DNA of 64,000 nucleotides. Source: Przewalskia tangutica. Taxonomy: Eukaryota; Streptophyta; Magnoliopsida; Solanales; Solanaceae. Below, one piece after another: positions 23,596-35,924 of the stretch. The notes under the pieces are model-generated. The model worked only from the letters and a program-made list of their open reading frames with translations. It did not search any database and was not told the origin of the DNA. The translations under genes and the position numbers were made by a program. The stretch spans positions 57,017,789-57,081,788 of the forward strand of contig CM056728.1 in the NCBI GenBank assembly GCA_029844215.1, read 5' to 3'. Position 1 is the first letter of the stretch. Every line of letters begins with the position of its first letter.

Positions 23596-24014
23596 TTCAC
23601 ATACTTGGTACTGTTATCGACCTCGCCGGAAATTTGCGTTAAATCCGCAGCGAGGTTGAAGTGCGTAACTGGCGATCCGCACTCTTAGGATCACTGTTCA
23701 TTTCTTGGAAATCTCCATTTCTCAGGAGGCTTTGTGTTTTGGTACGATTCTCTGAGGTTGTAGACTATTGTACATTCAGGGGGTATGGCGGGGCCTGTCC
23801 GCCACGATTATTCCTAAGTGCGTAGTCACGTTTGTGGTTTGAAATTGTAGAATAAGTTGTACTTACGATTAAGTATGTTTTTATGGAAAGCGACCTTATC
23901 GGTGGGCGATGTTTACCTTTTATAAGTTATGTGTTATGTATGTTCATTGTTATTCTCGATGTGTACTGACGGGGTGCCAGATAGGGCACGATCGCGACCG
24001 GGTCGGTCGTGACA
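23596..24014 (+). mobile_element. Terminal 419 bp of the element C 3' LTR
   Basis: Resumes at TTCACATACTTGGTAC, a block 400 bp from the end of other LTRs, and ends GGTCGGTCGTGACA before CCCAT. It is closer to the B LTR end (ACCTTATCGG, TAGGGCAC, GGTCGGTCGTGACA) than to the end at 12725, as expected if the left LTR end came from another element. Confidence 0.85.
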
Positions 24015-24239
24015 CCCATGGCCTAATACCGCCGCAACAAATCATCCATCATAAGCCCAAAAGAGATTATCTTTTCGTACTTCCAACTATTTCTCACATA
24101 TACATAGTCTCAATATAATCTGTTCATGAAACTTAAACATACCACAACTTTATCATGCATACAAGTTTCTAAAGGGCCAAAGACATACCTGAAATCATAT
24201 AGGCGGTTCAAAGGACCGCTAAAACTGGGAACTACCACC

Positions 24240-25127
24240 ACGGCCTCTGTCACGGCCTGCCGGTGCATAAACATCCTGCCTAGCTATGGAAGGCGAAGAA
24301 CGTGAATCGATCGATGGCTGCGCTATCCACCGGTGCCACTCTGGTCGGACGATCTCTCACGAAATGGCCACTGCGTCATAAGCATAACAACCGTCAGTAG
24401 TACGACATTCCCCAAAATGGAATCTACTACAGTGACCACACCGGGGCAAAGGTGGCTTCCCCTGGCTACTATTCTCGGACATCTGTGAACCTGTAGCCCT
24501 GGAGCCCTGACCTGCTCCCGAATATCCCCGGCGACCAAACCTCCGGCCAGAAGACCGGGAAGGAGCACTCTGTGCCGGCTGAGATGTAGACCTAGTCTGC
24601 TGTTGAGGCTGTCCGCCTAGAAGGTTACCCTGGAACCCTGCCGTCACAGCCTCTTGGGTGGCACGAGTCTAGTGACCCTCTCTCTCTGTCCTCTATCCCC
24701 TGCGCATAAGCCTGCATCTGGCAATATCCATACGGTGAAGGGCGGCTCCGAACATCACGATGAATCATATAATGGTCTAGCCCATCACATAGCGGTGAAC
24801 TCTGTCGTCATATCGGTCATAATAGTGTGTGCGCGTACGGCCAACGAGTCAAACTCGAGTTGTATTCACGATGGTCCTCTCATTACGCCTCAATGACAAG
24901 AACCTATCAACACGGGCTCTCCTCGTTTCATGAGGCAAAAAGTGATCAAGAAAGGCCTCAGTGAACTCATCCCAAGCTGCCGGACGAGCACCGCGCTCTC
25001 GGCGGCTCGAGACTCAAACCGGTTCAACGCAATATCGCGTAACGGTAAGCTAACACAATGACTCTGTCTCGAGGCCTAAGCACTGCGTAGTCACCGTGGC
25101 TGCGAGCGAACTCTTGAGGATCATCCT
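24240..25127 (-). pseudogene. Element B gag, C-terminal two thirds
   Basis: The minus frame 24357-24647 reads SGRRFGRRGYSGAGQGSRAT and then CGHCSRFHFGEC, the first knuckle; the following CFTCG knuckle is scrambled to CYAYDAVAIS by a frameshift. Capsid motifs further right (24650-25120) occur in shifting frames. It joins 34381-34755 once H (25128-34380) and one ATCCT are discounted. The stretch 24020-24239 between gag and the C target site shows no feature. Confidence 0.78.
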
Positions 25128-28100
25128 TGTTATACCGTATTTCAGTATATGCGTGGGGCGTACGTAGAAAAGTTTGGGCTTTAAAGTAGGCTTGGCCGAT
25201 TTATTTTTGTGCACAACACCCGATTATAGTCGTTTTTCGACGAAACGTTTTACACAACTTGCGAAGGGAAAATTCCGGCTATGTCTTTTTTAATTTTTGC
25301 GGATTTTTCCGAGAGACGAAACATTTTGGACCAACGAGAGGGCGACACTTGGCACCCTCTAATTGGTGGGCTTTGGGGCGGCAAATGGGACGATTTCTTG
25401 GCTTTGTTTAGTCAAGGTTAGGTAGGATATTTTTATGGTAGATGGATAAGGTACACATGGATGAATCTTGACCCTACACTTGCCTTGCACTTGGCATGAT
25501 CTTGGCCATTGGTTGGCCATGGCTTGACCTATAAATACCCCCTTAGTTGAAAACATTTCTTCATCCACAAAACTTTCCTAAGTCTAAAAATCCTTCCCCC
25601 CCCTCTTCTTGTGTTCTCGTCCTAGCCTCCTCCCGCTGTGAGGTCCCTTGGCCGAGAGTCCCCACCCCCCTTGGCCGAGAGTACCCCCCCTCCTAGTGGG
25701 GTTGGCCGAGGGGTATACACCCCCACCTTGTGGTGTTGTCTCGTATAAATACCCCCCTCTTGGTAGAAATACTCTCCATAGTATTGTTACTATACCCAAA
25801 ATACCTTAGCCGTATACCTTGTAGTATTCCAAAGATACCTCTACGTAGAGCCCGGAAATACTACCTTATGTCCTTTTTGTCTCAAACCGAAACCCTAGGG
25901 AAAATCTTCACAGTTGGTTGAAGTATTTAAGAAGAAGTTGCGTAGAACTTCTAAGGGTTGTTTGGAGCGGGTTGGAGCACCCGGAGTAGGAGCTAAGCAT
26001 TGCCCAGGATCGACTTTTAACTTGGATAATTATGGGCTTATCGAGGTAATTATCTTGTCTCCCTATTGTAATTGAGTTACATACTATTGATGTATAAGAA
26101 TAAGTATAAGTATATACAAGGAAAGTATATAAGAAGGGAAATGAACTGTACTTACATGGGGTGTATTCTGATAGAATTGTGAAGTTTGTGGTAGGAAATC
26201 TTGCCCAATTTTAGTAGAATCTTGTATCTAGATTTATTCTCCGAGTAGTCTAGCCTTTGATAGACTCGTATAACCTATAAATCATGAATGATCTGTCAGT
26301 AGCATGTGCTACTTAAAAGGTGGACGAGGCTAAGCGGGTTATAGCGAGTGGGCGATTTGCTAATAGTCGATAATCGTCGCGAGGTATGTGATTCTTCCTA
26401 TACTCTTGAGCATGATATTTTAAAGAATATATATAGTACGGTGAGCGTGCGTGTGTTAAATGAGCGTAGTTTTACGGCAATGTCTTTTGACTTAAGCACG
26501 AATAAAAGAATCGAAGTATTTGGAAGAATTAAGTAACCTTTTGAAAGAAGAGTAACACTGGGTTTTAAAAGCTTAAGAGTTATACTAGCTTTATGGGAAG
26601 TTAGGTATAATGACTTAAGAGTAGTAAAAGGAATGGTTTACTGATTTTAAAGCTTAAGAGTTATACTAGCTTTATGGGAAGTTAGGTATAACGACTTAAG
26701 AGTAGTAAAAGGAATGGTTTACTGATTTTAAAGGTTAAGAGACTTGACTTAAATGAATTAATATGAATTTTGTGTGAAACCTCATTCGTGAGTAATGAGT
26801 ACTTGGTTTTTTTTTATTTTAAAAAAAGGAATAATGTTTTACTGATTTCGGAAATCAGGATGAGTATCGACAAACCCTTTGCGGCGTTAATAAAGGGAAA
26901 TGTTTTGATTAATGAAGTATTATTAAAACCAGTAGAAACCTCCATCTGCATAGAAGCTAAGATGAGACAAAATGATATTACATTTCCTAGATCATGGCTG
27001 CTTAATAAGATTGATTATGAACAAGAATAACCTACTCACATATAAGGCATATGTTTCTCAGATTGTTTAAAAGAGAATTATATTCTTAAATGAATAAGAC
27101 TACGAACTCTTAAACCTTTCTAAAATAAGAAACGTGAACATTTGAAATTAGGCAAACTTGAGCGTTTGGAAAATAATGTTGTTACTTGATTTTACAAAGG
27201 AAGTGTTTTGGTTTACTTAAAAGATGATCACTCTATTTTATACTACGGGTATTGTGTGACTTACGTGAAAAGCGGATCTTTTAAAGAGTTAATGTATGAA
27301 GTACTTTGGGGATAGATACGAACTTGTTAGCATAAAGTACCTTGTGTGAATAACTTGATTGTGTTGGTTTGTGATAGCCTTGTAATACTTTTTTGATTTG
27401 ATAAGTAAACATGTTAGGATCTACGTGTGTTAGTATCTTGTGATTGTTATGAAAGGGGTCATTCTTGTTGTGCTTACGTTGTTAAGCGTTAAGCGGTTAT
27501 CTTGTTATTGTATCACATACCCTCGACTTATTATACAGGGCTTTCCACCCTTGATGCGGGTCTATCGGCTATGCGGTCTGTGAGACTATGCGGGCAGCGG
27601 TATGCTCGAGATTGATCATTCGGGTGTTTAGCCGTCACGGGGATGCCTATGCGGTCCATGGGACTATGCGGTCTTTTGAGACTATGCGGGTGCGGAGTCG
27701 AGGCGGATCTGGGGTTAAGCTGCCTACGATGCGGGGTATACCTCGGCGATGCAGGACCGTGATTCGAGAATACCTCGTGCGTGCGTGTGTGACCTATGCG
27801 GGCTGCGGTAAGTTCGAGGATAGCGCGCATTGATCTGCGGGCGAGTGGCGGCCGATCATGTAGTGCGGTCTAGAAAGACCTCGTGATCTGATTTATGGCA
27901 TTTTTGGTGCTGTGGGTCTTAGTAGTCGGCTATGCCTTCGTACTTACCCGTGCAGTTCTATTGTGATGACTTTGAGGCGTGAGTCACGACTTGACATATC
28001 GCTTATTTATTGTGAGCGTAGTTTGGTTATCATACATGTCTCCCGCTTTATATAGACTACTATGATTTCATTTACTGATTTATTTTTGATTTCACATACT

Positions 28101-28531
28101 TGGTACTGTTATCTTGACCTCGCCCGAGGCTGCGTTCATCTGCGGTAAAGGTACACGATCGTTGATCCTCGCTCTTAGGGTCACGATTCGGCGTTTGGGA
28201 AAGCTCCGTTTCTCGGAGGCTTATCGATGGTATAGTCCCCTGTCGTTGTAGGTATTTACATTCAGGGGTATGGCGGGGCCCTGTCCCGCCATTGTTGTCG
28301 TATCATTCTTAGAGGTCTGTAGTACTGTTGTGGGCAGGGTTGTAAAAAGGATGTAACTATTCGGTTTTAAGTTGATTTATATATATATGTCGAAAGGCAA
28401 GTTTTCTAAGATAACTGTTGTACACTTCTTGTTATTTCATGTTGTTGTGTTATGTTCCGCTGATTTTCTCTGATGTATGACTACTTGGGTGCCCGGGTAA
28501 GGCACTAGTCACGGGCCGGGCAGTCGTGACA
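25128..28531 (+). mobile_element. Element H 5' LTR, 3,404 bp
   Basis: TGTTATACCG to GTCGTGACA. Two TATAAATACC boxes (25528-25540 and 25743-25753), C-rich leader, donor-like ATCGAGGTAA near 26039-26048, an 81-bp tandem duplication (26571-26732), minisatellite zone 27545-27830, terminal hairpins from about 28160. The first 40 bp differ from the 3' LTR in a way that removes or scrambles CCAGAG and CCCC runs. No gene. Confidence 0.9.
26571..26732 (+). repeat. 81-bp tandem duplication in H LTR
   Basis: GCTTAAGAGTTATACTAGC recurs at 26571 and 26652; each unit includes the CTTTATGGGAAGTTAG block. The same duplication is in the 3' LTR at 32394-32555, so it preceded insertion. Confidence 0.95.
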
Positions 28532-28535
28532 AAAG

Positions 28536-28547
28536 TGGTATCGGGCG
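28536..28547 (+). other. Element H primer-binding site, altered
   Basis: TGGTATCGGGC follows the LTR end by four bases where TGGTATCAGAGC is expected. The change sits on the CAG, as in A and I. Confidence 0.75.
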
Positions 28548-28734
28548 ATTAATCCTCGGAAAGTGTCTGAGCAAGTATCGATGAAGTCTTGATTATCGGT
28601 GTGTTGTGCACCACACCAATAATCAGGAGGCTATAGGATATTTAGGATTGATTTCTATTCTTCTCACTCTGAGATCGTGCCTTAGAGCTGTGTTGTAAGT
28701 TGGACCCTCTAACGTATTTCTTTCCCTTATCGTT

Positions 28735-29490
28735 ATGCCTCCGCGTAGGGCAAAACCCGGGCCCAGGAGGCGAAGCGAGGAGGCTGCGAGTAGAGTTCGA
28801 GAGGGTTACGAGGCCTGAGCCCGATCATCACACAGGGTGGTGTTTCATTCGGGGTTATGCTCGTCACGGCCCAGCGAGTTTAGCTTGGCAGCGGCCGATG
28901 CCTACTACGACCATGATATTTGAATCTTCAGTTCCACGACCGGGAACAGAGAATATAGATTGCAAAGAGGCGACCCTATTACTAGCTAAGGATGTAGCTA
29001 CCAGAGAGTATATAGAGTGTATCGACTTATCACGGGTCATGATGACTATCTAAGAGAGAGTGGTGCAAGAATAGCTCATCAGTTAGGCTTGAGCATGGCC
29101 TGCGTACAGGCTTATGCGCAGCAGGCCGAGGAAGCGTAGGGATCGACGGGTTAACCAAGGCGATGAAGAGGGCGAGCAATGAGTCCTTTGGTAACTTTGG
29201 CGAATCGCCTCACGGCCGATTAGATATGCACCTCCGCGGTCAGAGTGGTCTTCCACGGTTCGGGACTTCGGGGTATCTGGAGTTGGTGAGCTCCGGGACT
29301 TCCGGTTCCGCAGTGTGGCGGCGCCATTAGGGAATGTCGTCTTTTAGTTGGTACTTGTTTTACCGGAGGCCGTCAGGGCCATGTGTCGAAAGGATGACCT
29401 TGTAGGAGGGTTGTAAGTAGGAGGACTTAGCCTTCAGGATCGATGGGTAGTTCGTCACCTTCCTTAGCTATGCGCCCTACGGGGCAGGTT
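28735..29490 (+). pseudogene. Element H gag remnant
   Basis: ATG at 28735 begins MPPRRAKPGPRRRSEEAASR-like codons. The 28700-29053 region reads IFESSVPRPGTENIDCKEAT and LLLAKDVATREYIECIDL, parallel to G; LDDYL and zinc-knuckle equivalents follow in other frames, to about 29400. The capsid core is absent as in G. Several frameshifts; no intact product. Confidence 0.75.
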
Positions 29491-30139
29491 TGATTAGAAC
29501 GACATAGGGGAGTGAAGCAGTAGATTCAGGCATATCCTTAACCCGCTAGAGATCAGTATGTGTGATAAGATGAGTATATCATAAGTGCTATGTTCTAATA
29601 GCAGTGTGTTAGTTGTGATTAGAAATCATGGTTAGTAACCGGGAAAGATTGGGGATAAGGGAAAGTGTGAGCCTTAGAATGTTATACGTAGAGACCTTAG
29701 AGGCAAGGCCATCTCGAGAGAAAGATTTATTTTGTGGTTGACCCTTACCAGAGTACATAGTGCACGTGAGCTATGTTTGCGGGATAAGTCCCTGAGTAGT
29801 GTGGAATGAAAGAGGGTAGTTGAGCTAAGAAGACCGCTAGGTTTTCGTAACGTGATTAGTGAGATTTTTCCGGACCGGGGAACTAGTGTGTTGCGCGTTG
29901 CCGGGTCGGGTTAAGGCCATGCCGCGGGTCAACCCGCGACCTGTTTTATGGTGGGGTCAGTTTGTGGTGGTCCCGCCAGGTGGTAGGGTCACGAGGGTGT
30001 TAGGCCCAAGTTTAGTTAACTAGCGTACGAGTTCGTGGATGCGTTCGACCAGTAGTCGGGCCGAGGAGGTCAGCCCGTCTTGTCTTCTAGTAAAGACCGT
30101 TTACTCGGCAGAGGGTTATGCGAGATGTTACATCGGAAA
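29491..30139 (+). other. Conserved non-coding block of gag-only elements (H copy)
   Basis: Matches G 18875-19555: TTAACCCGCTAGAGATCAGT, AGCTAAGAAGACCGCTAGG, and the inverted repeat GCGGGTCAACCCGC at 29924-29937, here extended to CGCGGG...CCCGCG. No open frame of note. Confidence 0.75.
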
Positions 30140-30600
30140 GGCTGTAAGGCTGCGCAGGTGCCTACGCCACCTGTGATGACGGTGGAGCCGAGTGCGGTAT
30201 CTCTTTTCTTGAGGTTTTACGAGCGGGGTTAGGAACTCAGGTGAGTCTCCGTATCGTATTCATCCTCGGGCCAGTGTTTGGATTTCAGGGGTAGTTGTGG
30301 GGATTGTTGTCTCCTGTGGAGGGAGTGTTTAAGCTACCATTTCAGTTTTCGGATGTCGCCTTATGAAGCCTTAGGGGCGGAAGTGTAAGTTTCCGGTCGA
30401 TTGGTTCGATGTTGGCAAGGTTCGGATAGTTGGTTCAGGCTTGTTCCAGCAGACTGTAGATAGGGTGAAGCTTGTCTAGAAGAGGTTATTGGCGGCTCCG
30501 AGAAATCGTGCGGATAATCGGCGACGCTTAGAGTTCAGGTTGACGGTCGGTCTTCTTGGAGGTACCACCCCGGATAGGGTATGACGAGTTTTGGAAACTG
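30140..30600 (+). pseudogene. Element H integrase C-terminal relic
   Basis: Homologous to G 19556-20000: CTACCATTTCAGTTTTCGGA and TGTCGCCTTATGAAGCC encode the YHFSxRMSPYEA motif, followed by the DWFDVGK codons near 30398. More decayed than G. Beyond it, 30600-30910 is untranslated sequence homologous to G 20200-20490. Confidence 0.75.
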
Positions 30601-30910
30601 AAGCAGTAACATAAATGTGGTTAGTTATGAGAAAGAGTTCGAGTGTACAAGAAGGGTACGACACGTAAGGGAAAAAGCGAGCATGTATGGCGAGCATAGA
30701 TGTGATCATTTCTTTTGTAAAGAGAAGGTGCGAAGGAAGTATATTTTAGACCTCGGGTAAGGGTTTGTGGTGATGTTAGAGGTGTTTCCTCGTGGACTTG
30801 GATGTAAGTAATTGCGCAGGTGTTTCTGTGGCCAGGTGTGGCAGGATTGTTCTCGTAAGTATAGTAGTGAAGACTATACTGGCGCGCGTTTGTTTTGAGA
30901 CTTAGAAGGA

Positions 30911-30944
30911 ACATTCGGGACGAATGTTTCTAAGGAGGGGAGAA
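30911..30944 (+). promoter_or_regulatory. Element H hairpin and polypurine tract
   Basis: ACATTCGGGACGAATGT (30911-30927) has perfect 7-bp arms; TAAGGAGGGGAGAA then abuts the 3' LTR. Confidence 0.9.
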
Positions 30945-33900
30945 TGTTATACCCCGTATTTCCAGAGTATGTACGTAAGGACGTACGTAGAAAAGTTTGG
31001 GCTTTAAAGTAGGCTTGGCCGATTTATTTTTGTGCACAACACCCGATTAGAGTCGTTTTTCGACGAAACGTTTTAAACAACTTGCGCAGGGCAAAATCCG
31101 GCTATGTCTTTTTTTAATTTTGCGGATTTTTCGAGAGGCGAAACATTTTGGACCAACGAGAGGCGACACTTGGCACCTCTAATGGTGGGCTTTAGGCGGC
31201 GGTGGGACGATTTCTTGGCTTTGTTTAGTCAAGGTTAGGTAGGATATTTTTATGGTAGATGGATAAGGTACACATGGATGAATCTTGACCCTACACTTGC
31301 CTTGCACTTGGCATGATCTTGGCCATTGGTTGGCCATGGCTTGACCTATAAATACCCCCTTAGTTGAAGACATTTCTTCATCCACAAAACTTTCCTAAGT
31401 CTAAAAATCCTTCCCCCCCTCTTCTTGTGTTCTCGTCCTAGCCTCCCCCTCCCCCCTTTGTGAGGTCCCTTGGCCGAGAGTCCCCACCCCCCTTGGCCGA
31501 GAGTACCCCCCCTCCTAGTGGGGTTGGTAGAGGTATACACCCCACTTGTGGTGTTGTCTCGTATAAATACCCACTCTTGGTAGAAATACTCTCCATAGTA
31601 TTGTTCTTATACCCAAAATACCTTAGTAGTATACCTTGTAGTATTCCAAAGATACCTCTACGTAGAGCAGGAAATACTACCTTATGTCCTTTTGTCTCAA
31701 ACCGAAACCACAGGAAAATCTTCACAGTTGGTTGAAGTATTTAAGAAGAAGTTGCGTAGAACTTCTAAGGGTTGTTTGGAGCGGGTTGGAGCACCCGGAG
31801 TAGGAGCTAAGCGTTGCCCAGGATCGACTTTTAACTTGGATAATTATGGGCTTATCGAGGTAATTATCTTGTCTCCCTATTGTAATTGAGTTACATACTA
31901 TTGATGTATAAGAATAAGTATAAGTATATACAAGGAAAGTATATAAGAAGGGAAATGAACTGTACTTACATAGGACTGTATTACAGTAGAATTGTGAAGT
32001 TTGACGGGTAGGGAAGTACTGCCCAATTTTCCGTAGAATCTTGTATCTAGATTTATTCTACCGAGTAGTCTAGGCTTTGATAGACTCGTATAACCTTTAT
32101 AGGTTGAATGTTCTGTGAGTAGCATGTGCTACTTAAAAGGTGGACGAGGCTAGCCGGGTTATAGCCGTGGAGCGATTTGCTAATAGTCGATAATCGTCGC
32201 GAGGTATGTGATTCTTCCTATACTCTTGAGCATGATATTTTAAAGAATATATATAGTACGGTAGACGTACGTGTGTTAAATGAACGTAGTTTTACGGCAA
32301 TGTCTTTTGACTTAAGCCTGAATAAAAAGAATCTGAAGTATTTCAGAAGAATTAAGTAACCTTTTGAAAGATGAGTAACACTGGGTTTTAAAAGCTTAAG
32401 AGTTATACTAGCTTTATGGGAAGTTAGGTATAACGACTTAAGAGTAGTAAAAGGAATGGTTTACTGATTTTAAAGCTTAAGAGTTATACTAGCTTTATGG
32501 GAAGTTAGGTATAACGACTTAAGAGTAGTAAAAGGAATGGTTTACTGATTTTAAAGGTTAAGAGACTTGACTTAAATGAATTAATATGAATTTTGTGTGA
32601 AACCTCATTCGTGAGTAATGAGTACTTGGTTTTTTTTTTTTTTTAAAAAAGGAATAATGTTTTACTGATTTCGGAAATCAGGATGAGTATCGACAAACCA
32701 CTGCATCGTTAATAAAGGGAAATGTTTTGATTAATGAAGTATTATTAAAACCAGTAGAAACCTCCATCTGCATAGAAGCTAAGATGAGACAAAATGATAT
32801 TACATTTCCTAGATCATGGATGCTTAATAAGATTGATTATGAACAAGAATAACCTACTCACATATAAGGCATATGTTTCTCAGATTGTTTAAAAGAGAAT
32901 TATATTCTTAAATGAATAAGACTACGAACTACGAAACCTTTCTAAAATAAGAAACGTGAACATTTGAAATTAGGCAAACTTGAACGTTTGGAAAATAATG
33001 TTGTTACTTGATTTTACAAAGGGAGTTGTTTTGGTTTACTTAAAAAGACAGTCACTCTATTTTATACTACGGGTATTGTGTGACTTCTGTGAAAGAAACA
33101 GATCTTTTAAAGAGTTAATGTATGAAGTACTTTGGGGATAGATACCCGAACTTGTTAGCATAAAGTACCTTGTGTGAATAACTTGATTGTGTTGGTTTGT
33201 GATAGCCTTGTAATACTTTTTTTGATTTGATAAGTAAACATGTTAGGATGCTACGTGTGTTAGTATCTTGTGATTGTTATGAAAGGGGGTCATTCTTGTT
33301 GTGCTTACGTTGTTAAACGTTAAGCCCGTTGTACTGTTATTGTATCACATACCCCCTTGACTTATTATACCGAGGGCTTGCCACCCTTGATGCGGGTCTA
33401 TACGGCCTATGCGGTCTGTGAGACTATGCGGAGCAGCGGTATGCTCCAGGATTGATCATTCCGGGTGTTTAGCCCGATGCGGGGGATGCCCTATGCGGTC
33501 CATGGGACTATGCGGTCTTTTGAGACTATGCGGGCTGCGGGAGTCCAGGCGGATACCGGGGGTTAAGCTGCCTCCGATGCGGGGTATACCTCAGGCGATG
33601 CAGGACCATGATTCGAGGAATACCTCATGCGGGTGCATGTGTGACCTATGCGAGGCTGCGGTAAGTTCGAGGATAGAACGCACATTGATCTGCGGGCGAG
33701 TGGCGGCCGATCATGTGGTGCGGTCTAGAAAGACCTCGTGATACGATTTATGGCATTTTAGTGCGTGGGTCTTAGTAGTCGGCTATGCCTTCGTACTTAC
33801 CGTCACGGTTCTATTGTGATGACTTTGAGGCGTGAGTCCACGACTTGACATATGCTTATTTATTGTGAGCGTAGTTTGGTTATCATACATGTCTCTGCTT

Positions 33901-34380
33901 TATATAGACTACTATGATTTCATTTCTGATTTATTTTGATTTCACATACTTGGTACTGTTATGCGACCTCGCTTGGGGCTGCGTTCATGCCGCGGTAAAG
34001 GTACACGATCGTTGATCCTCGCTCTTAGGGTCACGATTCGGCGTTTGGGAAAGCTCGTTTCTCGGAGGCTTATCGATGGTATAGTCCTGTCGTTATAGGT
34101 ATTTACATTCGAGGTATGGCGGAGCCCTGTCCGCCATTGTTGTCGTATCATTCTTGAAGTGCAGAAATCTTGTTGTGGGCAGGGTTGTAAAAAGGATGTA
34201 ACTGTTCGGTTTTAAGTTGATTTATATATATATGCCGAAAGGCAAGTTTTCTAAGATAACTGTTGTACACTTCTTGTTATTTCATGTTGTTGTGTTATGT
34301 TCCGCTGATTTTCTCTGATGTATGACTACTTGGGTGCCCGGGTAAGGCACCAGTCACGGGCACCGGAACGGGTCGTGACA
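30945..34380 (+). mobile_element. Element H 3' LTR, 3,436 bp
   Basis: TGTTATACCCCG to GTCGTGACA before ATCCT. Same landmarks as the 5' LTR: TATA boxes at 31345-31357 and 31561-31571, donor-like site at 31853-31862, 81-bp duplication 32394-32555, minisatellite 33370-33665, hairpins from about 34015. Differences from the 5' LTR are mostly indels rather than substitutions. No gene. Confidence 0.92.
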
Positions 34381-34755
34381 ATCCTCAGATCTCGAACCAT
34401 AAAACTCGGGTGGACTACAACCCAGAAAATCCCGAATCCTCAAACTGTCGGCTCTAGGGTTAGCTACCTGCTCCTGTCGGTGCTGCCCTACCACTATGCT
34501 AGTCAATAGCCTGATCTGCTCTCCATAATCTCTAAACTCTGCCCCTGGCTGCGGGACTGGAGGCTCGGGTACCGGAACCTCTGGAGCTACTGCCGCTCTC
34601 GGCTCCTCTAATACCGCCGGCGTGGCTGAGTTCGCCGATCCGCCTACTACCTCAGGCATAGTCTGTGCCTGAGTCCGTGTAACCCTCTGAGTAGCGCTAG
34701 CAGCTCCTGCTGCTGCCTTTCTCGGGCCACGTGCGCCTTCCGTGGGAATAAGCAT
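34381..34755 (-). pseudogene. Element B gag, N-terminal part
   Basis: ATG at 34753-34755 (minus). It starts MLIPTEGARGPRKAAAGAAS, has a proline/valine-rich spacer (about residues 55-80), then SLRIRDFLGCSPPEFYGSRS, the conserved block before the capsid core, ending at residue ~124 where H interrupts. This part is a clean open frame, unlike the portion at 24240-25127. Start chosen from the basic N-terminus homologous to MPPRKATR. Confidence 0.85.
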
Positions 34756-34940
34756 TACATAAGAAGGGGTCAGAGAGGATTCAACCTACTAGGACAGCTC
34801 TACTGCACGATCTCAAAGAGAGAAGAATGGAAACCAATCCTAAATGTCCTGCAGCCTCCTGATTATAGATGTGGTGCACAACACACCGATAATCAAGACT
34901 CTACTAGACACGGTCTGTAGACACTTTCCGAGGACTAACT

Positions 34941-34952
34941 GCTCTGATACCA
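34941..34952 (-). other. Element B primer-binding site
   Basis: The minus strand reads TGGTATCAGAGC, four bases inside the 5' LTR. The leader to gag (34756-34940) shows no other feature. Confidence 0.95.
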
Positions 34953-35923
34953 CTTTTGTCACGACCGACCGGGCGCATGTGGTGCCCTACACAGGCACCC
35001 TTCCAGGTATATATCAGAGATATTCAGCGGAACATACATGAAACTAAAAAAATAAACCAACAAAGATAAAATCAACAGGTTAGCCGATAAGGCTACCTCT
35101 TCAATAAGTAAATACATACACGAAGCAGTTGCCTCCTTTTCCTTTTACAAACTGACCCACAATATGTGACTACAGACCTCTAAGAGTTTTAACATAACAA
35201 CTGTGGCGGGACAGGGCCCCGCCATACCCCTGAATATACATGAATCTACAACCTCAGGGAAAACCGTACCAAGAGATAAGCCTTCAGAGCAAATGGAGCT
35301 TTTTCCCAAAAACTGAACCGAGATCCTAAGAGCAAGGATCACCAACCTGGGTACCTAAAACCTGCGGGCATGAATGCAGCCCCGAAGAAGTCGATCAACA
35401 GTGCGAATATGGAGCGAAATAACGTCTGATGCAGATCATAAGCGTACAAAAGAATGACGAGGACAAGTATAAAAAGTACATACGGATCTGCCGTGTCATT
35501 ACCACTTATGAACTTAATCGTACCTTATTATCTTTTCCCATTTTCAATAAAAGTTATAGTCACATTCTTACGTACATAATTAGGAAAAATCATTAAGTTC
35601 ATTACCATATAACTTACTTATCTTTCATAACCTAATCCGGCCCTTTAAGGAGGGCGCATATACTACGACCCAATGGGGGCGATCAAGTCACACAAATATC
35701 AAAGCATGCCCGTGGAATCCCCCATCACTGCCGACCGCTATAAGTGTAAAATATAACCATGTGACGCGCCTGGCATCCCACCTCACCGTCGGCATACATA
35801 CACAACACATATATATATCTCGCCCGTGGAATCCTCATCATGCAAACGGCGTAGGTGTAACATATAACCATGTGTCGCGCTCGTGGCATCCCACCTCATT
35901 GTCGGCGTACATATACAACACAC

Positions 35924-35924
<1 letters not shown>

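Larger units (their letters stand above)
9204..24014 (+). mobile_element. Composite insertion C: collapsed stack of nested LTR elements
   Basis: Flanked by CCCAT at 9199-9203 and 24015-24019, starts TGTTACACCCCG and ends GTCGTGACA, so it went into B as one element. Inside, three successive LTR ends (TGACA at 12725, 15395 and 23595) each run straight into the middle of another LTR. This fits G in the C 3' LTR, K in the G 5' LTR and M in the K 3' LTR, followed by recombination of the C 5' LTR with the M 3' LTR that removed everything between. The nesting order is inferred; the junctions and target-site duplication are seen. Confidence 0.8.
25128..34380 (+). mobile_element. Element H, complete gag-only LTR retrotransposon
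   Basis: 9,253 bp flanked by perfect ATCCT duplications at 25123-25127 and 34381-34385. 5' LTR 25128-28531, interior 28532-30944, 3' LTR 30945-34380. The interior is 2.4 kb with gag relic, the gag-only non-coding block, integrase relic and purine tract. It lacks RT and RNase H. Same organisation as G, so both descend from one deletion derivative. Confidence 0.92.

Noticed and set aside
27531..27833. Overlapping frames of 81-99 aa on both strands
   Set aside because: Located in the GC-rich minisatellite zone of the H LTR, where stops are rare on both strands; no conserved motif.
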